A stretch of DNA of 64,000 nt from a bacterium 1xD42-67 (GTDB taxonomy: Bacteria; Bacillota; Clostridia; Oscillospirales; Oscillospiraceae). The DNA is taken from positions 62,001-126,000 of the forward strand of contig RAYO01000005.1 in the NCBI GenBank assembly GCA_003612335.1, given 5' to 3'. Of this stretch, positions 1 to 7,389 are shown one piece after another. Below the pieces are notes generated by a model that was not told where the DNA came from, ran no database searches, and saw nothing but the letters and a program-made list of their open reading frames with translations. A program made the translations under genes and the position numbers. Each line of letters opens with the position of its first letter. Position 1 is the first letter of the stretch.

Positions 1-73
1 CCTCTAAGATCCTCTGGCAGAACGGGCACTTGGGCGGGAAGAACAGGTCCAGCAGCTTTTCCCCAAGGCTCAT
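1..73 (-). CDS. comF: ComF-like protein, N-terminal fragment (runs off the window)
   Basis: Only the first 24 codons are present. They read as MSLGEKLLDLFFPPKCPFCQ and onward, the start typical of ComF / double-zinc-ribbon phosphoribosyltransferase-like proteins, in which a hydrophobic LLDLLFPP stretch precedes the first CxxC zinc knuckle. ComF proteins take part in DNA uptake and processing in competent bacteria. The ATG overlaps the stop codon of the upstream small gene (ATGA), so the two genes form one leftward operon. The phosphoribosyltransferase domain lies outside the window, so the call rests on the N-terminus only. Confidence 0.6.
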   Translation of the reverse strand, partial: MSLGEKLLDLFFPPKCPFCQRILE

Positions 74-246
74 CTCAGCTCGTCCTCCGGGATGGGGCCG
101 TGCTCCTTCTCAAAATCCCGGATGCACTTCTGGATCAGATACAGGATCTGCCCGCTCATGGAGCGGCCCTCATATTCTGCGATATAGACCAGCTTCCCAT
201 GGTGTTCGCCGCTGATCGTGATACCCAGATGCTTGTCTCGTTTCAA
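70..246 (-). CDS. Small ribbon-helix-helix-like protein, 58 aa
   Basis: An uninterrupted 58-codon frame starts at a TTG codon (246-244) and ends by overlapping the comF-like ATG. An in-frame TAG two codons upstream of the TTG fixes the start; GGTGG lies just 5' of it. The peptide has a short strand-like segment (HLGITIS) followed by two predicted helices containing EYEGRSMSGQILYLI, the general layout of Arc/MetJ-type ribbon-helix-helix DNA-binding proteins. It may regulate itself and the downstream comF-like gene. The family assignment is inferred from pattern only. Confidence 0.55.
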   Translation of the reverse strand: MKRDKHLGITISGEHHGKLVYIAEYEGRSMSGQILYLIQKCIRDFEKEHGPIPEDELR

Positions 247-382
247 AGTCTACCACCGTCCTGATCGTTGTCTGGACGTATAGTATCCTAATTCTCCTCG
301 GATCATCTTGATATCGACTTGATTTAAGTCAAGAAAATACTTGTTCCAAGTAGGCTCTCTCGTCCCGCCCGCAGGCGGCCAA

Positions 383-559
383 GGCCCCTTTTGAAAGGGG
401 CTGTCAGCCGAAGGCTGACTGAGGATCGTATTTTGCGGAGCAAAATGTACGAAGTAAACAAACCTTGCACAGATCTTGTTTGCTTCGCACATTCCGGCTT
501 CGCCGGAATACAATCCTCCGTCACGGGCTTCGCCCGTGCCACCTCCTTTCTAAAGGAGG
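383..559. repeat. Seven-hairpin palindromic repeat element (copy 1)
   Basis: This gene-free stretch holds a string of near-perfect hairpins with tiny loops: 384-401, 403-419 (loop GAA), 430-446 (loop GGA), 447-490 (longer loop), 491-509 (loop TTC), 522-538 (loop TTC) and 542-559. Segments 417-428 and 511-522 are also roughly complementary, so the middle hairpins could sit on a larger stem. The end modules (GCCCCTTTTGAAAGGGGC and CCTCCTTTCTAAAGGAGG) recur at 63312-63370 with a different centre. No coding potential is visible. It resembles REP/BIME or MITE-type non-autonomous elements and lies between two leftward genes. Confidence 0.8.
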
Positions 560-590
560 CTTGGGGACGCAGACCTGCCAGACATACGAA

Positions 591-616
591 CAGCCCGCCG
601 GGGCTCCGGCGGGCTG
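591..616 (-). terminator. Hairpin after the DivIVA-like gene
   Basis: A GC-rich stem (CAGCCCGCCG paired with CGGCGGGCTG, short loop) lies just 3' of the stop codon of the leftward DivIVA-like gene. The T-run after it is weak, so it may be a stabilising stem rather than a strong terminator. Confidence 0.5.
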
Positions 617-623
617 CGGACGG

Positions 624-1337
624 TCATTCCTCCGGGAGGGGCACGGGGGCCTCCACCCGGGATGGATCGGTCCTGTCGTAAGCGGCGGACAGTTCTTCCA
701 GAGCGGTCTCCTGGCTGGCCATGAGCTGGCCCACCTGGTCCAAACAGAGCCCTGCCTTCTCCAGCTCGCTGGCGGCGTGGGAGATGGTGGTCTCCACCTG
801 ACTGCGCAGGGCGTCATACTCCCGGGCCAGCCGTGTGAGCCACTGTTCGGTCTGGCGGCGCAGCTTCTGGGCGTTCCCTTCCGCCTTCTCCTGGATGGCC
901 TGGGCCCGGCGGTGGGCGTCCAGCTCCACGCCGGCGGTGCGCTCCTTCAGCTGGACGAAAGCCTGGGCGTCCGGTTCCAGGGCCTGGGTCCGGGACTGGG
1001 CCTGGTCCCGCTCCCGGCGGACCTCCTCCAGCTCCCGGGCCAGGCCGTCCGCCCTGGTCCGGCTGGCGGACAGCTCCTGTTCGGCCTGGCCCAGACGGTC
1101 CCGCAGGGAATCCCGGTCCCGGAGGGCGGTCTCCAGCTCCCGGCGGACCTCCTCCAGCTGGCGGCGCAGCTCGCCGCTCTCCCTGCGCAGGGCCCCCTCC
1201 TGGCGCTCGGACTCGGCCAGCTGGTCCTGGAGGGCCTGCTGGGCCTGGGCGGACTGTTTCGCCTGCTCCTCCAAAAAGTCCAGCACGTCCTGTTTGTTGA
1301 AGCCGCCGATCGCGGCAGAGCGGAAAGGATGTTCCAT
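624..1337 (-). CDS. DivIVA-domain coiled-coil protein
   Basis: 237 aa. The N-terminus MEHPFRSAAIGGFNKQDV is the signature of clostridial DivIVA-domain proteins, which bind negatively curved membrane at poles and septa and recruit division or sporulation partners. Residues about 25-130 form a long coiled coil rich in E, R and Q with heptad spacing. A second helical region spans about 150-215, followed by a charged, proline-rich tail. The start at 1337 is chosen because GAGGTG lies 9 nt upstream; an in-frame ATG at 1400 has no good site and would add a non-conserved extension. It is a single gene with a hairpin after the stop. Confidence 0.75.
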   Translation of the reverse strand: MEHPFRSAAIGGFNKQDVLDFLEEQAKQSAQAQQALQDQLAESERQEGALRRESGELRRQLEEVRRELETALRDRDSLRDRLGQAEQELSASRTRADGLARELEEVRRERDQAQSRTQALEPDAQAFVQLKERTAGVELDAHRRAQAIQEKAEGNAQKLRRQTEQWLTRLAREYDALRSQVETTISHAASELEKAGLCLDQVGQLMASQETALEELSAAYDRTDPSRVEAPVPLPEE

Positions 1338-1480
1338 AGATCGCGCACCTCGTTCTTTCTGTGTCGGAGCCATTCTAGCACGATCCGCTCCAGATCGCAA
1401 TCACTTTGCGGATATTTCATTGACGGACCGGCGGCCGGGATGGTATACTGGAGCGATATCAGAGAAGGAGGACATCAGCG

Positions 1481-2344
1481 ATGTGGCTGTCCTGCGAGTG
1501 GAAGGACTATGAACTGATCGACTGCGGCCGGGGGGAGAAGCTGGAGAGGTGGGGGGACCAGCTCCTGGTCCGGCCCGACCCCCAGGCGATCTGGGACACC
1601 CCCCGGACCCATCCGGGATGGAAGAGGAACGCCGGCCGCTATGCCCGCTCCTCCACAGGAGGGGGCCAGTGGCAGAATCGGTCTATGCCGGAGCGGTGGA
1701 CAGTGGGTCATAAGGGGCTGACCTTCAACGTCAAGCCCATGAATTTCAAGCACACCGGCCTGTTCCCAGAGCAGGCGGCCAACTGGGACTTCGCCCAGGA
1801 GCAGATCCGCAGCGCCGGCCGGCCGGTGAGCGTCCTCAACCTCTTCGCCTACACCGGCGGGGCCACAGTGGCCTGCGCCGCCGCCGGGGCCTCGGTCTGC
1901 CACGTGGACGCCGCCAAGGGGATGGTCCAGTGGGCCCGGGAGAACGCCAGATCCTCGGGGCTAGAGAGCGCCCCCATCCGGTGGATCGTGGACGACTGCG
2001 CCAAATTCGTCGAGAGGGAGATCCGCCGGGGCCGGCGGTACGACGCCGTCATCATGGATCCGCCCTCCTACGGCCGGGGCCCCACCGGAGAGGTGTGGAA
2101 GCTGGAAGAGCGCCTGTATCCCTTCGTAGAGCTTGTGAGCGGCGTGCTGTCCCCCGATCCGCTGTTCATCATCCTGAACTCCTACACCACCGGGCTGGCG
2201 CCCAGTGTGGTGACTTACATCCTGGAGACGGTCATCTCCAAGCGCTTCGGCGGACATACGGTCTCCGATGAGCTGGGCCTGCCCGTCACCCAGACCGGCC
2301 TGGCCCTCCCCTGCGGCGCCGCCGGCCGGTGGACCAGGGACTGA
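1481..2344 (+). CDS. Class I SAM-dependent methyltransferase, RlmI-like
   Basis: 287 aa. The Rossmann core is clear: motif I in LNLFAYTGGATVACAAAG (about residues 119-136), an acidic residue after the second strand (HVDAAKG), and motif IV MDPPSYGRG (about 192-200). This arrangement, with the preceding FNVKPMNFKHTGLFPEQ, matches the catalytic half of 23S rRNA (cytosine-C5)-methyltransferases of the RlmI/YccW group. The N-terminal PUA domain of E. coli RlmI is absent, as in many Firmicute relatives. Start: AAGGAGG 9 nt before ATG. It diverges from the DivIVA-like gene and is followed by a terminator hairpin. The exact RNA target cannot be read from sequence. Confidence 0.75.
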   Translation: MWLSCEWKDYELIDCGRGEKLERWGDQLLVRPDPQAIWDTPRTHPGWKRNAGRYARSSTGGGQWQNRSMPERWTVGHKGLTFNVKPMNFKHTGLFPEQAANWDFAQEQIRSAGRPVSVLNLFAYTGGATVACAAAGASVCHVDAAKGMVQWARENARSSGLESAPIRWIVDDCAKFVEREIRRGRRYDAVIMDPPSYGRGPTGEVWKLEERLYPFVELVSGVLSPDPLFIILNSYTTGLAPSVVTYILETVISKRFGGHTVSDELGLPVTQTGLALPCGAAGRWTRD

Positions 2345-2348
2345 TCGG

Positions 2349-2375
2349 AAAGCCCCCCCGGCCGGGGGGCTTTTC
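2349..2375 (+). terminator. Rho-independent terminator after the methyltransferase
   Basis: AGCCCCCCC pairs with GGGGGGCT across a GGCC centre, followed by TTTT, directly after the stop codon at 2344. Confidence 0.8.
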
Positions 2376-2439
2376 TGCTGGGATCGGGTTCAAAAGGCCC
2401 CTCGTCCCGCATAGGATGACGGGAGAGGGGGCGGAGCAT

Positions 2440-2979
2440 ATGGAGGAACGGCTGGTCATGCGGGGCGGCGGGACCCTGGCCCTGCGGCAGGAGGGGACGA
2501 AGGTACAGCTCCAGGCGGAGCGGCCCTCCGATGGACGGGGGCTCTACAAAGTGTGGCTCCATGGAGACCAGGGGGGCAAGCTGCTGCTGGGCACCCTGGC
2601 CCCGGAGGGGGGCGTGCTCCGGCTGCGCCGGACCCTGTCGGTGGGGGCTCTGGAGCGGGCGGGCTGCTGGCCTCAGTTCTGGGCGGAGGCCCCGCTGGCC
2701 TTCCCCTTTGCGGTCCAGGAGGGGGGGAGCTGGTACTGTGAGCAGCACCCGGAACGGCTGATGGAGGATCTGGTACTGAAGGGACAGGTGACTGGACCCA
2801 TGCTGTGCCGCCGGGACCGGGACGGCCTGTCTCTGGCGGCTCCCTTCCGCCCCGACGCCCCGGCGCCTCTGTCCGCCCTCCTCTGTTTGGCCCGGGTGGA
2901 GCGCTGGAACGGCCGCCCCCATCTGGTGTGGAGCTTCGACCAGGAGGGCAGGCCAAAGATCCCCTGCGACCCCGCATAA
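2440..2979 (+). CDS. Hypothetical protein, 179 aa
   Basis: I do not recognise the family. The frame is open with codon use like its neighbours. The start at 2440 follows a purine-rich AGGGGGCGGAG site; in-frame upstream ATGs at 2329 and 2416 lack such a site. The product is soluble, without a signal peptide or membrane helix. Its N-terminal half alternates short strands and turns (GLYKVWLHGDQGGKLLLGTL) and is rich in W, L and G, suggesting a beta-rich domain. The C-terminal half contains an AAPFRPDAPAPLSALLCLAR segment. It lies upstream of two coat-like genes and may be sporulation-related, by context only. Confidence 0.55.
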   Translation: MEERLVMRGGGTLALRQEGTKVQLQAERPSDGRGLYKVWLHGDQGGKLLLGTLAPEGGVLRLRRTLSVGALERAGCWPQFWAEAPLAFPFAVQEGGSWYCEQHPERLMEDLVLKGQVTGPMLCRRDRDGLSLAAPFRPDAPAPLSALLCLARVERWNGRPHLVWSFDQEGRPKIPCDPA

Positions 2980-3045
2980 AAAGGAAGGAGATGGACAGAC
3001 TACCTCCAGCAACGGGCCGTGCCCGAATCGAAAGGAGGCAGTTTT

Positions 3046-3231
3046 ATGGCGAATCTGACCACCAAGGAGCTGACAGCCCTGTCCGACCAGCTGGACTTTG
3101 AACGGGTGCTCCACTGCAAGTATCTCTCCGCCGTCCAGGAGAGCCAGGACCAAGAGCTGAAGAGCAGGTTCCAAAGCTGTGCGGAGCAGCATCTGCAGAA
3201 CTACAACACCCTGCTGACCTATCTGCGTTGA
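3046..3231 (+). CDS. Small spore-coat-like helical protein, 61 aa
   Basis: The peptide starts MANLTTKELTALSDQL and is almost entirely helical with conserved-looking Y, H and Q residues, ending NYNTLLTYLR. This resembles the short proteins paired with CotF-family coat proteins in Clostridia. AAAGGAGG lies 8 nt before ATG. The next gene, a CotF-like protein, begins 16 nt downstream with its own site, so the two are probably co-transcribed. The coat assignment rests on this pairing and on the helical pattern. Confidence 0.65.
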   Translation: MANLTTKELTALSDQLDFERVLHCKYLSAVQESQDQELKSRFQSCAEQHLQNYNTLLTYLR

Positions 3232-3247
3232 CGAAGGAGGAACACGG

Positions 3248-3505
3248 ATGAACGACCAGGAACGGATCACCGACCTGCTGTGCAGTGAGAAGAAGATGAG
3301 CGCCAATTACGACACGTTCGCCTCGGAGTGTGTCAACGTCGCCCTGCGGGACGACTTTCTGAACATCTTCAGCCGGGGCCACCAGACCCAGACCGACCTG
3401 TTCAAGCTGGCCCAGTCCAAGGGCTGGTATCAGGTGGAGCAGGCCCCGGCCAGCAAGGTCAGCCAGGCATACACCAGATTCTCCAACCAGCAGCCCACGA
3501 TGTGA
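3248..3505 (+). CDS. CotF-family spore coat protein, 85 aa
   Basis: The protein has the pattern of CotF/ferritin-like coat domains: a first helix ending SEKKMSANYDTFASEC, a second helix (ALRDDFLNIFSRGHQTQTDL), then a tail with the KGWYQVEQA segment seen in many CotF proteins. Such proteins form part of the spore coat or are packed around it. AAGGAGG lies 7 nt before ATG. It forms a two-gene unit with the preceding small gene and ends before a hairpin. Sporulation-stage expression is expected for the family, but I see no clear sigma-E or sigma-K promoter. Confidence 0.75.
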   Translation: MNDQERITDLLCSEKKMSANYDTFASECVNVALRDDFLNIFSRGHQTQTDLFKLAQSKGWYQVEQAPASKVSQAYTRFSNQQPTM

Positions 3506-3510
3506 CCGCT

Positions 3511-3540
3511 CGGGGACGCCGGATCATCCGGCGTCCCCCG
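3511..3540 (+). terminator. Hairpin after the coat-protein pair
   Basis: GGGACGCCGGA pairs with TCCGGCGTCCC around a short loop just past the stop codon at 3505. Only a weak T-stretch follows. Confidence 0.6.
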
Positions 3541-3666
3541 TACTTTGTCGGATCTGGACAGGTAAAATGCGTCCAGCGTCTTGACTTTACAGGAGATACA
3601 CGGTATCATGGGGATGGCTTTATTAAGGGAGAGCCAGAGAAATATAGACAGAAGGGAGATCGGGTG

Positions 3667-3828
3667 ATGAAGAGATTGGTACTTATGGTCGTCGCTGCGG
3701 CGATGATGTGCAGTCTGGCCGGCTGCTCCTCCAAGTGCAAGGAGAGCGGATGCGACGATAAGGCGGAGAAGAACGGCTATTGCCAGACTCACTGGGCGTT
3801 GCATGAGCTGGAAAAGCTGTTCAGCTGA
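3667..3828 (+). CDS. Very small cysteine-rich lipoprotein, 53 aa
   Basis: The peptide begins MKRLVLMVVAAAMMCSLAGC, a classic lipoprotein signal peptide with lipobox LAGC (lipidated Cys20). The mature part is only about 34 residues, with a C-x4-C...C-x2-H arrangement (KCKESGC, GYCQTHWAL) that could bind a metal. GAAGGGAG lies 8 nt upstream of ATG. It is a stand-alone gene between two hairpins. Similar tiny lipoproteins with a CxxxxC...YCxxH tail occur in other Clostridia, but their function is unknown. Confidence 0.7.
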   Translation: MKRLVLMVVAAAMMCSLAGCSSKCKESGCDDKAEKNGYCQTHWALHELEKLFS

Positions 3829-3838
3829 GTGACACGAC

Positions 3839-3876
3839 GATATCCCCTGCTCATCCACGGAGCGGGGGATATCTCA
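3839..3876. terminator. Terminator-like hairpin between the small lipoprotein and the sirtuin gene
   Basis: GATATCCCC pairs with GGGGATATC; inner GCTC/GAGC pairing extends the stem. It lies 11 nt past the lipoprotein stop. Confidence 0.6.
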
Positions 3877-3907
3877 TTTCTGAGAACGGATGACAGGAGG
3901 ACCTTCT

Positions 3908-4633
3908 ATGACAGAACAGATCGAGATGTTACAAAGATGGATCGATGAGAGCGGCACGATCGTCTTTTTCGGCGGCGCCGGAGTGAGCACCGAGAGCGGG
4001 ATCCCCGATTTCCGCAGTGTGGACGGGCTGTATCACCAGAAGTACGCATGGCCTCCGGAGCAGATCCTGAGCCGCACTTTCTTCGACGCCCAGCCAGAGG
4101 AGTTCTACCGCTTCTACCGGGACAAGATGCTCTGCCTGGACGCCCAGCCCAACGCCGCCCACAAAAAGCTGGCGGAGCTGGAGGCGGCGGGCAGGCTGCG
4201 CAGCGTTGTCACCCAGAACATCGACGGGCTCCACCAGCTGGCGGGGTCCAAACGGGTCTGGGAGCTCCATGGGTCGGTACACCGGAACTACTGCATGAGA
4301 TGCCATGAGCCCTTCTCGGTGACGGAGCTCAAAGGGGGGACAGGGGTGCCCAGATGTGCCTGCGGCGGCGTCATCAAGCCCGATGTGGTCCTCTACGAGG
4401 AGGGACTGGACAGCTCCATCATCGAGGGGGCGGTGGCGGACATCCAGGCGGCGGACCTGCTCATTATCGGCGGCACCTCTCTGGCGGTCTACCCTGCCGC
4501 CGGGCTCATCAACTACTACCGGGGCTCCCGGCTGGTGCTGATCAACAAGAGCCCCACCCCCTATGACGGCCGGGCCAGTCTGGCCATCAACGCCCCGATC
4601 GGCCAGATCCTGGGCCAGATCCAGGTCCGATGA
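3908..4633 (+). CDS. cobB: Sirtuin, NAD-dependent protein deacylase
   Basis: 241 aa. Sirtuin signatures are present in order: GGAGVSTESGIPDFRS (22-37, NAD binding), TQNIDGLHQLAGS (102-114), ELHGS with catalytic His121, a zinc site formed by Cys129, Cys132, Cys150 and Cys152, and GGTSLAVYPAAG near residue 195. The enzyme removes acyl groups from lysines using NAD and makes nicotinamide and O-acyl-ADP-ribose. CAGGAGG lies 8 nt before the chosen ATG; an upstream in-frame ATG at 3890 lacks a site. The stop overlaps the next gene (ATGA), implying translational coupling with the WYL regulator. The zinc pair spacing CxC is shorter than the usual CxxC. Confidence 0.92.
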   Translation: MTEQIEMLQRWIDESGTIVFFGGAGVSTESGIPDFRSVDGLYHQKYAWPPEQILSRTFFDAQPEEFYRFYRDKMLCLDAQPNAAHKKLAELEAAGRLRSVVTQNIDGLHQLAGSKRVWELHGSVHRNYCMRCHEPFSVTELKGGTGVPRCACGGVIKPDVVLYEEGLDSSIIEGAVADIQAADLLIIGGTSLAVYPAAGLINYYRGSRLVLINKSPTPYDGRASLAINAPIGQILGQIQVR

Positions 4634-5880
4634 AGAACGGCCGCCTCTTTGAGATCCTCTACCTCCTGGTGGAGAAACGATCCCTCACCGCCGGAGAGCT
4701 GGCGCGGCGGCTGGAGGTGTCGGAGCGGACCATCTACCGGGACGTGGACGCCCTGTCCGCCGCTGGGATCCCTGTCTACGCCCAGAAGGGCAAGGGGGGC
4801 GGGATCCGGCTGATGGACCAGTTCGTGCTGGACCGGTGCCTGCTGTCTCAGGAGCAGCAGGACGAGATCCTCTTCGCTCTCCAGGCCATCCGGGCCACGG
4901 CCGGGGGAGAGGAGGCCCTGTCTCGAATGTCCGCCCTCTTCCGCCGGGAGGGGAACGGCTGGCTGGAGGTGGACTTTACCGACTGGGGCAGCGGGGCGGC
5001 CGAGCGGGAGACCTTTTCCCTGGTGAAGCGGGCCGTCTTGGAGCGCCGGTCCCTGTCCTTCACCTACTACAGCTCCGCCGGGGAACGGAGCTCCCGCACC
5101 GTGGAGCCCGCCCGGCTGGTGTTCAAGGCGGGGTGCTGGTATCTGTCCGCCTTCTGCCGCAGCAGGCAGGATTGGCGCATCTTCCGCCTGGTGAGGATGG
5201 AGGGGCTGGAGCTGGGGGAGGGGACCTGTCCCTTCCGGGAGCCCCCGGAGCAGCTGGAGGCCCCCATGCCTGGGGACTACCGGGGGGTGGACCTGCGGCT
5301 GCGGTTCGCTCCTTCCGCCGCCTGGCGGGTCCGGGACTACTTCCATCCGAAGCAGATCTCTGTCCTGGAGGATGGACGGCTGGAGGTGGCCTGTACCTTT
5401 CCCGAGGACCAGTGGCTGCTGTCCTTCCTCTTGTCCTTCGGCAGCCAGCTGGAGGTGCTCTCTCCGGGTTCCTGGAGGGATATCATAAAAGAAGAGATGA
5501 AAAGATCGTTGGAAGTTTATGAAACTGGACAGACCCTGTCAAGTTATATGGCGTATCCTTGTGTCAGAGACGGGGCAGATCCCGCCCAACATAAGGAGGT
5601 CATCCCAATGGAAGAAAGAAAATTTTGTCAGTGCTGCGGCATGCCCCTGGACAAGTCCGAGGACAGAGGCACCGAGACCGGCGGCGCTCTCAGCGGCGAC
5701 TACTGCCATTACTGCTACCAAGATGGGGCGTTCACCGCTCCTGACGCCACCATGGACGATATCATCGCCTTTAACTTGAAGTTCAACGCCGAGAATGGCC
5801 ACCCCTTTGGCCCCCAGGAGGAGGCGGAGAAGATGATGCGGAGCTGGTTCCCCACCCTGAAGCGGTGGCGGGAGGGGTGA
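4630..5880 (+). CDS. WYL-domain regulator joined in frame to a C-terminal zinc-ribbon protein
   Basis: 416 aa as one open frame. Residues 1-60 form a helix-turn-helix (LTAGELARRLEVSERTIYRD) typical of YafY/DeoR-like regulators. Residues about 140-300 are a WYL domain that usually senses a ligand, with the SFTYYSSAGE and LVFKAGCWYLSAF segments. Residues 327-416 match a free-standing putative zinc-ribbon protein (FCQCCGMPLDK ... DYCHYCYQDG). That part has its own start codon at 5608 with AAGGAGG 8 nt upstream, and the linker (about 306-326) looks like untranslated spacer that happens to stay open. It may therefore be a real fusion, a readthrough product, or two proteins from one frame. The start overlaps the sirtuin stop. 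Confidence 0.8.
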   Translation: MKNGRLFEILYLLVEKRSLTAGELARRLEVSERTIYRDVDALSAAGIPVYAQKGKGGGIRLMDQFVLDRCLLSQEQQDEILFALQAIRATAGGEEALSRMSALFRREGNGWLEVDFTDWGSGAAERETFSLVKRAVLERRSLSFTYYSSAGERSSRTVEPARLVFKAGCWYLSAFCRSRQDWRIFRLVRMEGLELGEGTCPFREPPEQLEAPMPGDYRGVDLRLRFAPSAAWRVRDYFHPKQISVLEDGRLEVACTFPEDQWLLSFLLSFGSQLEVLSPGSWRDIIKEEMKRSLEVYETGQTLSSYMAYPCVRDGADPAQHKEVIPMEERKFCQCCGMPLDKSEDRGTETGGALSGDYCHYCYQDGAFTAPDATMDDIIAFNLKFNAENGHPFGPQEEAEKMMRSWFPTLKRWREG

Positions 5881-5901
5881 ACGAAGGTCCAGACGTCGAA
5901 G

Positions 5902-5931
5902 AGGCCGGCCGCCCAGATGGGCGGCCGGCCT
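5902..5931. terminator. Bidirectional terminator between the WYL gene and glyA
   Basis: AGGCCGGCCGCCC pairs with GGGCGGCCGGCCT around a short loop. The two genes converge here, so one stem can serve both. Confidence 0.75.
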
Positions 5932-5935
5932 GTCC

Positions 5936-7186
5936 TCATGCCTGATAGAGGGGGAAGCGTCCGGTCAGGGCCTTGACCTGGGCCCTGAGCTCTTCGATCC
6001 TGCTGTCCAGGTCCTTCTGGGCGGCGGCGCAGATCAGCTGGCCCACGGTGACCATCTCGGCCTCCTTGAAGCCCCGGGCGGTGACGGCCGGGGTGCCCAC
6101 CCGGATCCCGGAGGTGACGAAAGGCTTTTCCGGGTCGTTGGGGATGGCGTTCTTGTTGACGGTGATATAGATATCGTCCAGCCGGTGCTCCATCTCCTTG
6201 CCGGTGAGGTGGGCAGGGCGCAGGTCCACCAGCATCAGGTGGTTGTCAGTGCCCCCGGACACCAGGTCCAGACCGCCCTCCATGATGGTCTTGGCCAGCA
6301 CCTGGGCGTTCTTCACGATCTGGGCCTGATAGGTCTTGAATTCGGGCTCCAGCGCCTCGCCCAAGGCGATGGCCTTGGCGGCGATGATGTGCTCCAGCGG
6401 CCCGCCCTGAGAGCCGGGGAAGATGGCGGAGTTCAGCTTTTTGGCGATGTCAGGGTCGTTGCACAGCAGCATCCCCCCTCGGGGGCCTCGGAGGGTCTTG
6501 TGGGTGGTGGTGGACACCACGTCGGCGTAGGGGACAGGGGAGGGGTGTTCCCCGGCGGCCACCAGTCCGGCGATGTGGGCCATGTCCACGAAGAGGTAGG
6601 CCCCCACCTCGTGGGCGATGTCAGCGAAGGTCTTGAAGTCGATGATCCGGGGGTAGGCGGAGGCCCCGGCCAGGATCATCTTGGGCCTGCAGCTCCGTGC
6701 CAGGTCCCGCACCTGGTCGTAGTCGATGCAGCCCTTCTCGTCTACGCCGTATGCCACCATGTGATAGTTCTTGCCGGAAAAATTCACGGGAGAGCCGTGG
6801 GTCAGGTGGCCGCCGTTGTCCAGGCTCATGCCCATCACGGTGTCGCCGTGCTGGCAGAGGGCCTGATAGACGGCGTAGTTGGCCTGGGCCCCGGAGTGGG
6901 GCTGTACATTGGCGAAAGCGGCGCCGAAGAGCCGCTTGGCCCGTTCGATGGCGATCTCCTCCACCACGTCCACGCACTGACAGCCGCCGTAATACCGCTT
7001 GCCGGGATAGCCCTCGGCATATTTGTTGGTGAGCACGCTGCCTGCGGCGAAGAGGACGGCAGGACTGACGATGTTCTCCGAGGCGATCAGCTCGATGTTC
7101 TGCTGCTGGCGGTCATGCTCCGCCTGGATGGCGCGGCCCACCTCGGGATCGTAAGAGATGAGGAAGTCCATAGCTTCTTGGACCAT
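5936..7186 (-). CDS. glyA: Serine hydroxymethyltransferase
   Basis: 416 aa, the usual length. It interconverts serine and glycine, passing a one-carbon unit to tetrahydrofolate; cytosolic and PLP-dependent. Visible marks are [15 protein letters not shown] near the N-terminus, the [16 protein letters not shown] substrate/PLP region, and the lysine motif [14 protein letters not shown] that forms the Schiff base. The start at 7186 is supported by AAAGGAG 10 nt upstream; the longer frame (to 7246) would include the promoter -10 region. It is a single gene with a sigma-A promoter at 7255-7281 and a shared terminator downstream. Confidence 0.97.
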   Translation of the reverse strand: MVQEAMDFLISYDPEVGRAIQAEHDRQQQNIELIASENIVSPAVLFAAGSVLTNKYAEGYPGKRYYGGCQCVDVVEEIAIERAKRLFGAAFANVQPHSGAQANYAVYQALCQHGDTVMGMSLDNGGHLTHGSPVNFSGKNYHMVAYGVDEKGCIDYDQVRDLARSCRPKMILAGASAYPRIIDFKTFADIAHEVGAYLFVDMAHIAGLVAAGEHPSPVPYADVVSTTTHKTLRGPRGGMLLCNDPDIAKKLNSAIFPGSQGGPLEHIIAAKAIALGEALEPEFKTYQAQIVKNAQVLAKTIMEGGLDLVSGGTDNHLMLVDLRPAHLTGKEMEHRLDDIYITVNKNAIPNDPEKPFVTSGIRVGTPAVTARGFKEAEMVTVGQLICAAAQKDLDSRIEELRAQVKALTGRFPLYQA

Positions 7187-7254
7187 AGGGATCAGGCTCC
7201 TTTCCGGTCCGGGAGGTCTCCTCCTGCGGACCACTGTAGATGACACCTGACCAT

Positions 7255-7281
7255 ATTATAACAAACAGGAGAAAAAAACAA
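7255..7281 (-). promoter_or_regulatory. Probable sigma-A promoter of glyA
   Basis: On the minus strand TATAAT (7255-7260) is preceded by TTGTTT (7276-7281) with a 15-nt spacer, shorter than ideal. The 60-nt leader can fold a small hairpin (GGTCCG with CGGACC) just before the ribosome binding site. Confidence 0.55.
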
Positions 7282-7389
7282 GCACAGAGCGGAGAAAAAA
7301 GGTCGAAATTTTTGGAGAAGTATGGTATGATCATTCAAACGCCGATAAACAGGGCGCTATCTATCAAGAGATCGCAGGAGTGAGGACAT

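Noticed and set aside
383-446. Degenerate tRNA gene in the hairpin-rich region
   Set aside because: The stems do not form a cloverleaf, and no TTCGAnTC arm or CCA-compatible acceptor stem is present.
383-559. CRISPR array
   Set aside because: The units are different hairpins with no constant repeat and no spacers of even length.
465-1517. Long plus-strand open frame (350 codons) across the DivIVA-like gene
   Set aside because: It is a shadow of the minus-strand coiled-coil gene; its product is low-complexity Leu/Gly/Pro-rich and has no ribosome site.
2215-3306. 363-codon minus-strand open frame
   Set aside because: It lies opposite several plus-strand genes and a terminator; the protein is unstructured in appearance.
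7186-7250. Riboswitch in the glyA leader
   Set aside because: The leader is only about 60 nt and shows one small hairpin; it is too short for a glycine or SAM aptamer and lacks their conserved cores.
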